From the NCBI RefSeq assembly GCF_000224785.1, contig NZ_AGAV01000007.1, positions 124,001-188,000 of the forward strand: a DNA stretch of 64,000 bases, in the 5' to 3' direction. A program made the translations under genes and the position numbers. Numbering within the stretch: position 1 is the first letter of the stretch; the number at the start of each line of letters is the position of its first letter. Under the pieces are notes generated by a model. The model was not told the origin of the DNA. It searched no databases and worked only from the letters and a program-made list of their open reading frames with translations. This document shows, one piece after another, positions 33,452-42,239 of the stretch. This DNA is from Lentibacillus jeotgali (GTDB lineage Bacteria; Bacillota; Bacilli; Bacillales; Amphibacillaceae).

Positions 33452-33497
33452 AAAAACCCGTCTGTTCTCGAATGAAAGGGAACAGGCGGGTTTTTTA
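33452..33497 (+). terminator. terminator after the siderophore operon
   Basis: AAAAACCCGTCTGTTC / GAACAGGCGGGTTTTTT with a 13-base loop. Confidence 0.9.
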
Positions 33498-33534
33498 TCA
33501 GGCTCTTTTCGTAAAAAGTATTGCTTCTTCATAG

Positions 33535-33937
33535 TTGATATAAAATGCGACATGGTGAAAAATTTGTGTGCGATAATACCGCTTCGGAAATACACTTCGC
33601 TAAGTTTTGTTTACGGACTTTATATTTTACGACGGACAAAGCCCCGATTTCTCAACCATTAACCTAGCAGGAATACTTTTGCTGCCTGAATGACTCGCTT
33701 TTCTTCCAATCGAAGTTTTGTGTTGTTCGATCGCGTGAAGCTGGCACAAGGTCGTGTGGCGCTCTAAATTTCGCGCGAGGGTGGCACAGAATCGCGCGAC
33801 ACTCTTGAATTTCGCGCGAGAGTGGCACAGAATCGCGCGACACCCTCCAGATTTCGCGCGAGAGAATTCCTCGTACTCAGAAATCGTGAACAAAAAATAC
33901 ACTGTCATTACGTCGCAGTTTATGGACTTTGCGTCAA
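33535..33937. repeat. dispersed element with TATAAA(A/C)TGCGAC terminal inverted repeats, containing a 21-bp array
   Basis: The left end (AGTTGATATAAAATGCGACA, 33533-33552) and right end (ACGTCGCAGTTTATGGA, 33910-33926) are inverted copies over 12 of 13 core bases and match the ends of the element at 59095-59462. Inside lies CTTCGGAAATACACTTCGCT, found inverted in the other element, and the degenerate octamer array. No transposase is encoded. It fits a MITE-like or composite repeat. Confidence 0.7.
33731..33861 (-). repeat. degenerate second copy of the NCGCGCGA array
   Basis: Octamers related to TCGCGCGA start at 33731 (TCGCGTGA), 33752 (TCGTGTGG), 33771, 33792, 33812, 33833 and 33854: spacings 21, 19, 21, 20, 21, 21. 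It is inverted relative to the 10.1-kb array and shares both of its flanks (33690-33730 and 33862-33880). Confidence 0.88.
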
Positions 33938-33975
33938 AGCAACAACTTATTAGAAAGCAACCTTATATTATGACG

Positions 33976-35928
33976 TTATACCTTTTGCTGGCGGTCTTTG
34001 ATCCAGTTAATTAATCCGCCGCTCAGAATAACCTCACGCTGACGTTCAGATAGATTATGTTCAGCGATAATTTCATCGCCGCTGTCTGTCCGTGTCAGTT
34101 TGATGTTATCATTGTTTTTCACTTGGCTGCGCAGATCCTCAAAATGGAGTACTGCTTCTTTCTCAATTTTTTCATAATCGTCTTCATTCGTAAACTTAAG
34201 CGGCAGGACTCCGAAGTTTACAAGATTTTGCCAGTGGATGCGGGCGAAATCTTTTACAAGAACGACACGCAAGCCAAGGTAACGGGGGGCTAATGCAGCG
34301 TGTTCCCGGCTTGAGCCCTGACCGTAGTTGAGGCCGCCGACAATGGTATGGCCGGATTTTTCTTTTGTTACATTTGCTCGGTCCACATAAGTCGGGTCGA
34401 CATCTTCGTAAGTGAATTTACTGATTTCCGGCAGATTACTGCGGTATGGCAGCACACGAGCTCCGCCGGCAAGAATTTCGTCAGTGGATATGTTATCGCC
34501 GACTTTTAATAACACCGGTACATCCAATGTGTCCGGTAAACTATCCATAGCCGGAATGGATGCTATATTTGGCCCTTTAGCAAGCTCTTTTTTCTGTGCC
34601 TCTTCAGGCGGAAGCGGTTTTTCAAGCAGGCGGTCATCTACATTCGGCTCACTTGGATCAGTCACTTTTGGATAAGGGAAATTCATTGTTCTTGGGTCGG
34701 TAATCTCACCGGTTAATGCAGATACCGCTGCTGTTTCCGGACTGGACAGAAATACACTGTCTTCTTTTGTGCCCGATCTGCCCGGGAAGTTACGCGGTGT
34801 TGTCCGCAAGCTGTTACGTCCTGATGCAGGTGCCTGCCCCATGCCGATACATCCGTTGCAACCGGCCTGGTGAAGTCGGGCGCCCGACTGTAAGAGACTT
34901 GCAATATGCATCTCTTTCACCAGATTTGTAAGCATTTGTCTGGATGTCGGGTTGATATCGAATGATACGCCGGTTGCTATGTTCCGATCTTTTACAATTT
35001 CAGCCGCAATGGCAAAATCCCGGTATCCCGGATTGGCTGATGAACCAATATAAGATTGATAGATCGGGGTCCCAGCAAGTTCACGGGCTGGAACGACATT
35101 TCCGGGACTGGATGGCTTGGCGACCAATGGTTCCAATTCGGAAAGATTAATTTCTTCATGTATGTCATAGGCAGCATTATTGTCTGCGGTCAGTTCAACC
35201 CAGTCATTCTCGCGGTCCTGCATGCTCAAAAAGCGCTTGACTTCATTGTCTGAAGGGAAAACGGTGGCTGTTGCCCCAAGCTCTGCTCCCATGTTGGCAA
35301 TGACGTGTCGATCCATAGCTGTCAGGTCATCAAGTCCAGGACCGTAATACTCAATGATTTTTCCGACACCGCCTTTAACATCGTGGCGTCTGAGCATTTC
35401 CAGAATAACGTCTTTTGCACTTACCCAGTCAGGCAGCTTGCCGGTTAACTTGACACCCATCACTTCCGGCATTTTAATGTAAATCGGTTCACCGGTAATT
35501 GCCATGGCAACGTCTATTCCGCCGGCCCCCATTGCAAGCATGCCCATACACCCGTTGGCACATGTATGACTGTCTGAACCGAGAAGTGTCTTGCCGGGGA
35601 TAGCCAGCCGCTGCATGTGCACGGGGTGACTCACACCATTCCCGGGCCTTGAAAAGTGCAGACCGAAACGTTGTGCCGCGCTTTCCAGAAACAGGTGATC
35701 ATCCGGATTCTTGTTGTCTTCCTGTATTAAGTTATGGTCCACATACTGAGCTGAGGCTTCAGTTTTGGCGTAGTCCAGCCCCATTGCCTCCAGTTCCAGC
35801 ATGACCATCGTTCCGGTAGCGTCCTGTGTCAGAGTCTGATCGATTTGGAGACCAATCTCCGCGCCAGGTTTCATCTCACCGGATACAAGATGGTCCTTAA
35901 TTAATTTTTGTGTTACATTCAAAGCCAC
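33976..35928 (-). CDS. aconitate hydratase, short Aquifex type
   Basis: This 650-residue enzyme interconverts citrate and isocitrate through a 4Fe-4S cluster. GSDSHTCANGCMGMLAMGAGG (cluster Cys) is at about 115-135, AGCNGCIGMGQAP with the other two cluster cysteines is near 360, and the C-terminal swivel domain has GGLNYGQGSSREHAALAPRYLG. It is shorter than AcnA (~900 aa) and fits the 'aconitate hydratase, putative, Aquifex type' family. GTG start at 35928 with AAAGGAGG; an in-frame ATG 13 codons upstream has no such site. It may also act as a homoaconitase-like or 2-methylisocitrate enzyme. Confidence 0.87.
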   Translation of the reverse strand: MALNVTQKLIKDHLVSGEMKPGAEIGLQIDQTLTQDATGTMVMLELEAMGLDYAKTEASAQYVDHNLIQEDNKNPDDHLFLESAAQRFGLHFSRPGNGVSHPVHMQRLAIPGKTLLGSDSHTCANGCMGMLAMGAGGIDVAMAITGEPIYIKMPEVMGVKLTGKLPDWVSAKDVILEMLRRHDVKGGVGKIIEYYGPGLDDLTAMDRHVIANMGAELGATATVFPSDNEVKRFLSMQDRENDWVELTADNNAAYDIHEEINLSELEPLVAKPSSPGNVVPARELAGTPIYQSYIGSSANPGYRDFAIAAEIVKDRNIATGVSFDINPTSRQMLTNLVKEMHIASLLQSGARLHQAGCNGCIGMGQAPASGRNSLRTTPRNFPGRSGTKEDSVFLSSPETAAVSALTGEITDPRTMNFPYPKVTDPSEPNVDDRLLEKPLPPEEAQKKELAKGPNIASIPAMDSLPDTLDVPVLLKVGDNISTDEILAGGARVLPYRSNLPEISKFTYEDVDPTYVDRANVTKEKSGHTIVGGLNYGQGSSREHAALAPRYLGLRVVLVKDFARIHWQNLVNFGVLPLKFTNEDDYEKIEKEAVLHFEDLRSQVKNNDNIKLTRTDSGDEIIAEHNLSERQREVILSGGLINWIKDRQQKV

Positions 35929-36099
35929 TGTATATCCTCCTTTGGAAATATCTATATAATAATCCATACCTCATAATAGGCATCATTAAACAAAAAAGAG
36001 ATCAACAATGCGTTAAAATTGTTACTTTGATCAGCTTAACGAGTGCTTGAACGAAGGGGAACACTGCGAAATGCAAGGATTGTATGGTCCGGTAAAAAG

Positions 36100-36131
36100 T
36101 AAAAAATGCCACCGCAATGGTGACATTTTTT
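36100..36131 (-). terminator. terminator of the yceI-type gene
   Basis: On the minus strand AAAAAATGTCACC / GGTGGCATTTTTT with a 5-base loop and one mismatch. Confidence 0.85.
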
Positions 36132-36138
36132 AACTCCA

Positions 36139-36675
36139 TTATTCAGCTTTGTGTGCTTCGATTTCGAAAGTGATTTTAACATCTTCTCCAACGAGAACGC
36201 CGCCTGTTTCCAGTGCAGCGTTCCAAGAAAGACCGAAGTCCTTGCGGTTAATGGTTGTCTCACCGCTGAATCCGGCAACGATATTGCCGCTCATTGGGTC
36301 TTTACTTTGTCCTTCAGAAACAACATTGAATGTAACCGGCTTTGTTGTGCCTACCAATGTGAAGTCTCCTGTTACATCATAGTTGTTGTCTGATTTTTTC
36401 TTGATGTCAGTCGCAACGAATGTCGCTTTTGGATGGTTTTCAACATCAAAGAAGTCACCTGAACGCAAGTGATCATCACGATCTTTATTTTTTGTATCAA
36501 TACTGGATACATCAATGGTTGCTTCTACCTTTGAATCTTCCAGGTTGTCTGGATCTGCCTCGATGACAGCATCGAAATCATTGAAATGTCCTTTTGCTTT
36601 TGAAATCATCATATGTTTTACGGAAAATCCTACTTCACTGTGTACTGTGTCTACATTAAATTTCTCTCTTGTCAT
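36139..36675 (-). CDS. YceI-family polyisoprenoid-binding-like protein
   Basis: This 178-residue lipocalin-like beta-barrel protein has FNVDTVHSEVGFSVKHMMISKAKGHFNDFDA (5-35) and the SWNAALETGGVLVGEDVKITFEIEA ending, diagnostic of YceI. It has no signal peptide, so it is cytosolic, unlike the periplasmic E. coli YceI. The family binds isoprenoid chains. A near-consensus promoter with an operator-like palindrome lies upstream. Confidence 0.9.
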   Translation of the reverse strand: MTREKFNVDTVHSEVGFSVKHMMISKAKGHFNDFDAVIEADPDNLEDSKVEATIDVSSIDTKNKDRDDHLRSGDFFDVENHPKATFVATDIKKKSDNNYDVTGDFTLVGTTKPVTFNVVSEGQSKDPMSGNIVAGFSGETTINRKDFGLSWNAALETGGVLVGEDVKITFEIEAHKAE

Positions 36676-36691
36676 GATTATCCCTCCATTA

Positions 36692-36737
36692 GTTACTTTA
36701 CGTAACCTAGTATATAATGATAAATAAATGCTGTCAA
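36692..36737 (-). promoter_or_regulatory. sigma-A promoter and palindromic operator of the yceI-type gene
   Basis: On the minus strand TTGACA (36737-36732), 17 bases, TATACT (36714-36709), then the perfect palindrome GTTAC-GTAAA-GTAAC (36706-36692). The palindrome covers the expected start of transcription, as a repressor site would. It resembles sites of HxlR/DUF24- or MarR-type redox regulators, which is only an inference. Confidence 0.65.
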
Positions 36738-36844
36738 GTAATTATTCAATATTTATCTTGAATTCAGTATAAATTTTCCCGGTGTATATTTCGCTAAACA
36801 TGTTTTCCGTGGTATACTTATTAATAGATTCGGAGTGGTCGATT

Positions 36845-37303
36845 ATGACGGAGTTAAGTATCATCCCATGTGGCAGGAAAAAGATCTGGGATAAACAGCC
36901 TGAAATGGGTGCGGTACCGGCAAAAGATGCCTATATAGGCACATTGCATCAGCGGTCGAGACAATATGCGGAAATGTTCACAGACCAGTGGGTGATTCTC
37001 TCGGCCAAGCATGGTTTTTTACTGGCTGATGATATAGTTGACGGTCAGTATGATGTCACGTTTGGCCAAAAAAGTGATGAGATCATAACACGTGATAAAT
37101 TAATCAGACAGGTAATAGATAAGCAGTTGGATCAGTTCGATCGGCTCGTTGTTCTTACCGGGAAAAAATATAAACCTGTCATTAACGGCACTTTTGCCGA
37201 AGATATGCCCCGGGTGTATCCTCTATTGCCATACGGCGGTATAGGATACATCTTGCAGGCGCTGAAGCAATCAGTTGAAACAAATATTCCCATTCATGAA
37301 TAA
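36845..37303 (+). CDS. DUF6884-type protein
   Basis: This 152-residue soluble protein has IIPCGRKKIWDKQPEMGAVPAKDAYIG at the start (6-32), WVILSAKHGFLLADDIVDGQYDVTF (about 50-74) and LLPYGGIGYILQAL near the end. These features match DUF6884 proteins, often found near nucleotide- or phage-related genes; function unknown. The start was taken at 36845 with GGAGTGG upstream. Confidence 0.78.
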   Translation: MTELSIIPCGRKKIWDKQPEMGAVPAKDAYIGTLHQRSRQYAEMFTDQWVILSAKHGFLLADDIVDGQYDVTFGQKSDEIITRDKLIRQVIDKQLDQFDRLVVLTGKKYKPVINGTFAEDMPRVYPLLPYGGIGYILQALKQSVETNIPIHE

Positions 37304-37367
37304 AAAGTGAAAATCGGTCCTTTAATGGCAGTTGATTTCCCAATATAATGAAACAGGAGCAGATACA

Positions 37368-37697
37368 ATGACACGCCCATTACTTATAGCACTCGTTTTA
37401 ATTGCTTATATGATTTATGTCGCCTTTAAACATAAAGAAACCTGGAGGAAATTGTCAATACCTCAAATTATCGGGGTCTTCATCACGTTTGTCGGGGTTG
37501 TCAGTGTGTCGGCAGTCATTCTATACTATGGCAGCCGCTATATCACGTCTGCCATTCCAGGTGAGATGATTGCGTTTATCGTTCAGTTTCTGGCGATTAT
37601 TATTATCATTGCTATTGCAGGCGTCGGATTTGCTGGTATAGCCAGTAAAATGACAAATGGTATTATTCCAATTCAGCGAAAAAACCAGAAGAAATAA
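37368..37697 (+). CDS. three-helix membrane protein of unknown function (109 aa)
   Basis: This 109-residue protein has hydrophobic segments at about 5-20, 34-56 and 65-92 and a basic tail (IQRKNQKK). CAGGAG precedes the ATG at 37368. The family was not recognised. It is followed by a terminator. Confidence 0.65.
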   Translation: MTRPLLIALVLIAYMIYVAFKHKETWRKLSIPQIIGVFITFVGVVSVSAVILYYGSRYITSAIPGEMIAFIVQFLAIIIIIAIAGVGFAGIASKMTNGIIPIQRKNQKK

Positions 37698-37698
37698 C

Positions 37699-37735
37699 AA
37701 TACCCCGCACAGATCAAGGTCTGCTGCGGGTATTT
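37699..37735 (+). terminator. terminator after the membrane-protein gene
   Basis: ATACCCCGCA / TGCGGGTAT with inner AGA / TCT pairing; the T run is short. Confidence 0.65.
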
Positions 37736-37853
37736 ATTATTTGGCTGATATTAAAAAGCGGTTAACTCATTCACAGAAACCCAGCCGTTCCGAAAAGCTG
37801 TCTGTCCGCACACTATAATAGTGCAATCTAGAAGGACAGATAGGGGGATAACG

Positions 37854-38090
37854 ATGGATAAAGGCACTGCTATACGAACGGTAGCGCTTGCTGTGGCACT
37901 ATTGAACCAGATTCTCGTTATGTTTGGAAGATCGCCGCTTCCGATTGATGCCGAAATGGTCGACCAGACGATTTCATTTGTTTTTATAGTGGTGACTTCT
38001 ATTTGGGCATGGTTCAAAAATAACTATGTCACCGAAACAGGGAAGAAGCAAAAGGCGGTTTTAATCGAGAATGATTGTTATAAGGGCTGA
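37854..38090 (+). CDS. isolated phage-type holin (SPP1/XhlB family)
   Basis: This 78-residue class II-like holin starts MDKGTAIRTVALAVALLNQI and has a second helix VDQTISFVFIVVTSIWAWFKNNY and a basic tail. This layout is that of the SPP1/XhlB holins, which open the membrane for an endolysin. GGGGGAT precedes the ATG. No endolysin or other phage gene lies nearby, so it is a domesticated or stranded gene. Confidence 0.82.
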   Translation: MDKGTAIRTVALAVALLNQILVMFGRSPLPIDAEMVDQTISFVFIVVTSIWAWFKNNYVTETGKKQKAVLIENDCYKG

Positions 38091-38165
38091 AGGATATATA
38101 AAGAATTGTTTGTAAACGATTTACCAATACGTTATAATACAAGTAGCAAAAAAAGCATAATTAAG

Positions 38166-38262
38166 AAGCCTGCAGGGGGAGCCGTTTGGCTGAGAGTGAA
38201 CAGGTTGCTGTTCTGACCCTTCGAACCTGTTAGTTAATACTAGCGCAGGAATGGTGGCTTTT
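38166..38262 (+). ncRNA. TPP riboswitch (THI element)
   Basis: GGGGAGCC...GGCTGAGAGTGAACAGG...TGACCCTTCGAACCTG...AGTTAATACTAGCGCAGG contains the conserved thiamin-pyrophosphate aptamer segments, closed by AAGCC / GGCTT. It precedes the thiamin transporter gene thiT. A candidate terminator stem (AGCAGTG ... CATTGCTTTTTTT, about 38277-38332) would form the off state. Confidence 0.93.
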
Positions 38263-38276
38263 TTGATGGAATAGAT

Positions 38277-38332
38277 AGCAGTGTGAGCGGAGTTCCCATC
38301 AGGAAGCTTCCCCTTGGCATTGCTTTTTTTGT
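38277..38332 (+). terminator. candidate riboswitch expression-platform terminator
   Basis: TAGCAGTG pairs imperfectly with GGCATTGCT, enclosing GGAAGCTTCC, and is followed by seven Ts, between the aptamer and thiT. Confidence 0.55.
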
Positions 38333-38383
38333 GCGCAAATTCAGCAGGTGGTGCCATTCCGCCGGCAAAGGGGAGGAGTTACG

Positions 38384-38956
38384 ATGCGTTCCAAACGTAC
38401 ATTATTTTTGATTGAAGTAGCCGTTTTTACAGCCTTGGCACTCATGCTTGACATTATACCGTTTTTATCAATCAAGCTTTGGGCACAGGGCGGATCGGTG
38501 TCGCTTGCGATGATTCCGGTGTTTATCATTGCCTATCGATGGGGGCTGAGAGGCGGGCTTTTGTCAGGGTTTTTATGGGGGATCTTGCAAATAGCTGTCG
38601 GTACTGGCTATGTGCTACATCCTATACAAGGGTTTATTGATTATGCATTGGCTTTTACAGTAATCGGTTTTGCTGGCATTTTTGCAAAACAGATTCAGGA
38701 AGCCGTTCAGTCAGGCAATACAAAAGTGTATCTCACGTATATAACGATCGGGGTAATTCTGGGAAGTATGGTGCGGTTTGCAGCCCACTTTGCAGCAGGA
38801 GTGGTATTTTTTGAATCTGCTGTGGAAGGGCAGTCTGTCTGGGTTTACTCGTTCCTGTATAATGCTTCCTATATCATTCCATCCATCATTATCAGCGTGA
38901 TTGCAGTCTTTTTGTTGTTTCACAAACAGCCGAGAATTTTGCTGCTAGCGGCTTAA
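38384..38956 (+). CDS. thiT: energy-coupled thiamin transporter S component ThiT
   Basis: This 190-residue membrane protein has six helices of the ECF S-component ThiT (YuaJ) family. LDIIPFLSIKLWAQGGSVSLAMIPVF (21-46) and the WGILQIAVGTGYVLHPIQGFIDY stretch (61-83) include the thiamin-binding aromatic residues. GGGAGGAG precedes ATG 38384. Control by the upstream TPP riboswitch confirms the assignment. The shared ECF ATPases and EcfT would be elsewhere. Confidence 0.94.
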   Translation: MRSKRTLFLIEVAVFTALALMLDIIPFLSIKLWAQGGSVSLAMIPVFIIAYRWGLRGGLLSGFLWGILQIAVGTGYVLHPIQGFIDYALAFTVIGFAGIFAKQIQEAVQSGNTKVYLTYITIGVILGSMVRFAAHFAAGVVFFESAVEGQSVWVYSFLYNASYIIPSIIISVIAVFLLFHKQPRILLLAA

Positions 38957-39089
38957 GACATTCTAATCTCTGCTCACAATGCCAGTTCTTAAGCAGTTCC
39001 GGCTGAAAGATTTTGTTTTTAAAAATAGTCTTTTTGATGAAAAAGGCTATTTTTTTCATATATACTGTCTATAAAAAGGAGTGATTTTC

Positions 39090-39296
39090 ATGCGGGAGCT
39101 CATTGGGGAATGTCAGCAATGCGGTAAAAATGTCTATTGTGAAAATGGATTTTTTGACGGGGTTCAGGAAAATGGTAAATTGCTGTGCAATGAATGTGCC
39201 GATGAAAAGAATCGACATAATGGTGAAAATCCCGAAGTTCACAATTTAATAGACGCCATTCGAGGCATAATCACCGCTTCCTTTCGATGTGCATAG
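39090..39296 (+). CDS. small four-cysteine zinc-finger-like protein
   Basis: This 68-residue protein has CQQC (8-11) and CNEC (36-39), spaced as a zinc ribbon, with another Cys at residue 17 and at the penultimate position. AAGGAGTG precedes ATG 39090. The family was not identified. It lies upstream of the transporter at 39330 and could be in the same transcript. Confidence 0.65.
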   Translation: MRELIGECQQCGKNVYCENGFFDGVQENGKLLCNECADEKNRHNGENPEVHNLIDAIRGIITASFRCA

Positions 39297-39329
39297 GCTG
39301 TAGCACAGTTTAGAAAGGAAGTGTTCGAC

Positions 39330-40751
39330 GTGGAAATAACCCTTTCCCATTGGCTATACGGTATATTCACTTTAACAATCATTTTAACGATGATTTTCCG
39401 TAAAGGTGTTGTGCTGCCAACCTTACTGGGAACGTTTATAGTCGCCTGGGTTTATCAAGGCAGTATTGTGGATGGTTTCACTGCAATCTTTAATGCCAAC
39501 CTTGTTGCGGCGAAAGAACTTTTTAATATCTTTTTGATCATTACCTTTATGATAGCTTTATTGTATTCATTGCGTGACCTCGGTGCTGATAAACGAATGA
39601 TTCAGCCGATCCAGAAGTTAATGGTCAATGGCCACGTTTCGTTCTTTGTATTGGTCGCGGTAACCTACGTGATATCCCTATTCTTTTGGCCGACTCCGGC
39701 AGTACCATTAATATGTGCGCTGCTTGTTCCGGCGGCTATCAGATCGGGTCTTCCGGCATTGACCGCCGCCGTTGCCGTTGCACTGGCAGGGCAGGGAATG
39801 GCTCTGTCCTCTGACTACATTGTGCAAGTTGCTCCTAATCTATCGGCGACAGCAGCAGGAATCGATACAGCACTTGTCGCGGACAAAGCAATTGTTTTGT
39901 CCCTGATAGCCGGTGGGGTTGCCATTGGAACAGCATACTTGCTATACAGGAAAACCATCCGTTCAAAAGACAGTGAACTGAATGAAATTGAAATGAACCA
40001 GATGCAAATGGAAAAAGAATCGGAAAACAAGGCTAAATCAGTCCACTTAAACACATGGAGCAAAGTATTTGCAGTATTGGTTCCGGTCTCTCTCCTGGCT
40101 GTTGTTATTTTCATGATGTTCACAAAACTTAATTCAGGAAGAATGACAGGATTTGAAGGCGGGGAAGGTGCAGCTTTTGTCGGTGGTGTTGCTGTCATAT
40201 TGCTGCTGTTGTCCACGATAGCGTTCGGGCGTCAAAAAGCCTTGGACTACATTACCAACCATATTACAGAAGGATTTGTCTTTGCATTTAAAGCAATGGG
40301 ACCGGTTATCCCGATTGCCGGGTTCTTTTTCATGGGAAGTTCGGATTTCTCCGGAAACATTCTTGGCATAGAGGAAGAAGCACCCGGATTCCTTTTTGAT
40401 CTGGTTGAGGCATCACAGGGTTATTTGCCGGAAAGTGCTTTGTTGACGGTTTTTAGTATCCTGATTATTGGCATTATAACCGGACTTGACGGTTCAGGTT
40501 TTTCCGGTTTGCCACTCACGGGTGCATTGGCCGCATCGCTGGAAACCGCATCTGTTGATGCAGGAACGCTCGCTGCCATCGGACAGATGGGCTCGATCTG
40601 GACCGGTGGTGGAACGATTGTCGCCTGGTCTTCACTGATTGCAATTGCTGGTTTCTGCGGCGTGTCGGTTATGGAATTGGTCAGGAAAAACTTTTTGCCG
40701 GTGATGCTCGGGTTATTCGCAGCTGCCATTCTTGCATTGGTCATATTCTAG
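39330..40751 (+). CDS. polytopic membrane transporter, ion-transporter (IT) superfamily-like
   Basis: This 473-residue protein has about 12 hydrophobic segments in two halves with a charged cytosolic loop (NEIEMNQMQMEKESENK, about 220-240). Re-entrant-like SLFFWPTPAVPLICALLVPAAIR in the first half and TGLDGSGFSGLPLTGALAAS in the second are typical of inverted-repeat carboxylate/ion transporters. A GTG start at 39330 is preferred (AAAGGAAG 8-9 bases upstream) over GTG 39321. The substrate is unknown; the next gene is a glutamate dehydrogenase. Confidence 0.7.
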   Translation: MEITLSHWLYGIFTLTIILTMIFRKGVVLPTLLGTFIVAWVYQGSIVDGFTAIFNANLVAAKELFNIFLIITFMIALLYSLRDLGADKRMIQPIQKLMVNGHVSFFVLVAVTYVISLFFWPTPAVPLICALLVPAAIRSGLPALTAAVAVALAGQGMALSSDYIVQVAPNLSATAAGIDTALVADKAIVLSLIAGGVAIGTAYLLYRKTIRSKDSELNEIEMNQMQMEKESENKAKSVHLNTWSKVFAVLVPVSLLAVVIFMMFTKLNSGRMTGFEGGEGAAFVGGVAVILLLLSTIAFGRQKALDYITNHITEGFVFAFKAMGPVIPIAGFFFMGSSDFSGNILGIEEEAPGFLFDLVEASQGYLPESALLTVFSILIIGIITGLDGSGFSGLPLTGALAASLETASVDAGTLAAIGQMGSIWTGGGTIVAWSSLIAIAGFCGVSVMELVRKNFLPVMLGLFAAAILALVIF

Positions 40752-40851
40752 TAATCATTCAGAAAAAAATGTTAAGATTTTGTGATAAACGGTTATATAT
40801 ACAATAAATGAACTATTAACTATCCAAATACCAAAGACAGAAGGTGATAAT

Positions 40852-42233
40852 ATGGCAAACAGTACTGAAGCAATTGTCAAGGAATCATTGGATGCATTAA
40901 TGGATGACCAATCATTTTTACCTGATTTGAAAGGTCTAGACCGGAAGAAAGCTTTTTCTTCCTTGCATTCAATTCTATCGACACCGGATCACGTCAACAA
41001 ATCTTACCTGCGCGTTTCGCTTGAAAACGGTGAAGTCGAACGAATTCCTGCCTTTCGGGTGCAGCATATAATAAAATTTTGGGCCCTTATAAAGGCGGTA
41101 TTCGCTTTCATCAAACAGTTTCCGAAGAAGAAGTGGGTAATTTCGCTGCACTCATGACGTTGAAGAATGCATTGCACGAAGTTCCATTTGGGGGCGGAAA
41201 AGGCGGGGTCATCATTAACCCCAGAGAATATTCGAATAAAGAATTGAACTTGATTTGCAAAAAATATGTTCAAAATTTCAATGAGAATCTTGGTCCGGAT
41301 AAGGATATACCCGCACCGGACATGGGAACTGGTGAAAGGGAAATGGACTGGATGATGGGCGAATATAAAAACATCCATCCGGGTATGCCGTACAGGGGCA
41401 GCTTCACCGGGAAAAGTGTTATGAATGGTGGTTCGCTGGGCCGAAAACAGGCGACTGGTAAAGGGGTTTACCTGTCTTTTCGTTACATGATGAACGACTT
41501 TGTGAAAAAACAGGAAAAATGGCTCTCCGAACGTGATAACCGATTTGCCAAAACGGCTCTGGAACATGTCGATAAACCACTGTCGATTGCCGTGCAAGGG
41601 TTTGGCAATGTTGGTTCTGTTGCAGCGCTTGAAGCGTACCAGTGTAACTATTTGAATAATAAAGTGGTCGCTGTCAGTGATCACAATGTCACAATGTATA
41701 ATTCAGAGGGGTTAGACATTCCGAATCTGATTGAGTTTGCAAACGATCACGAGGGTGATTTGCCAATAAATGAAGACCAGTTGGCCAAAGCTGACGTTAA
41801 GGCGATTATCCGGGATCGTGATGACCTGCTGACACTTGATACAGATGTGTTAATCCTGGCTGCCCTGGAATCGCAAATTCACCAGGAGAATGTGAAGGAT
41901 GTTAAAGCACGAATCATTGTCGAAGGTGCGAACGCGCCAGTGACAAGTGAGGCTGATCAATACTTGAGTGACAATGGTGTCATTATCATACCGGATATTC
42001 TTGCAAATGCTGGCGGTGTGATCGTATCCTATCTGGAATGGCTGCAGGGCAGAGAGACGCAATTTCTGAGCGAAGAACAAGTATATGATCGCATGTTTGA
42101 GAAAATGAAACATACGTATGATACGATACTGCCTGAATTTTATGGCGATCCATTCCCGTTACGGCAAAATTGCTATATTCATGCGGTGATGAAAATCTCC
42201 ACCATTATCTATCGGCAGGGCAAATTATTTTAA
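40852..42233 (+). pseudogene. gdhA: glutamate dehydrogenase gene with a 2-bp frameshift
   Basis: The first frame (40852-41157) encodes residues 1-70 of a Glu/Leu/Phe/Val dehydrogenase (...VSLENGEVERIPAFRVQH) and then goes out of frame. The rest continues in another frame from about 41065: ILGPYKGGIRFHQTVSEEEV, the catalytic lysine region VPFGGGKGGV, DMGTGEREM and the NAD-binding VQGFGNVGSV. CAGCATATAATAAAATTTTG would be in frame as CAGCATAATAAAATTTTG, so an extra AT dinucleotide accounts for the shift; total length 1382 is 3n+2. Repaired, it would be ~459 residues. Gene loss or sequencing error are both possible; the start has GAAGGTGAT upstream. Confidence 0.85.
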
Positions 42234-42239
42234 TAACCC

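Noticed and set aside
37854-38090. Prophage remnant
   Set aside because: Neighbours are ordinary chromosomal genes; only a single holin-type gene is present, with no integrase, att site or structural gene.
40780-40800. TTGTGATAAACGGTTATA before the glutamate dehydrogenase gene as Rex/Fnr box
   Set aside because: Only the left half matches; the right half lacks TCAC.
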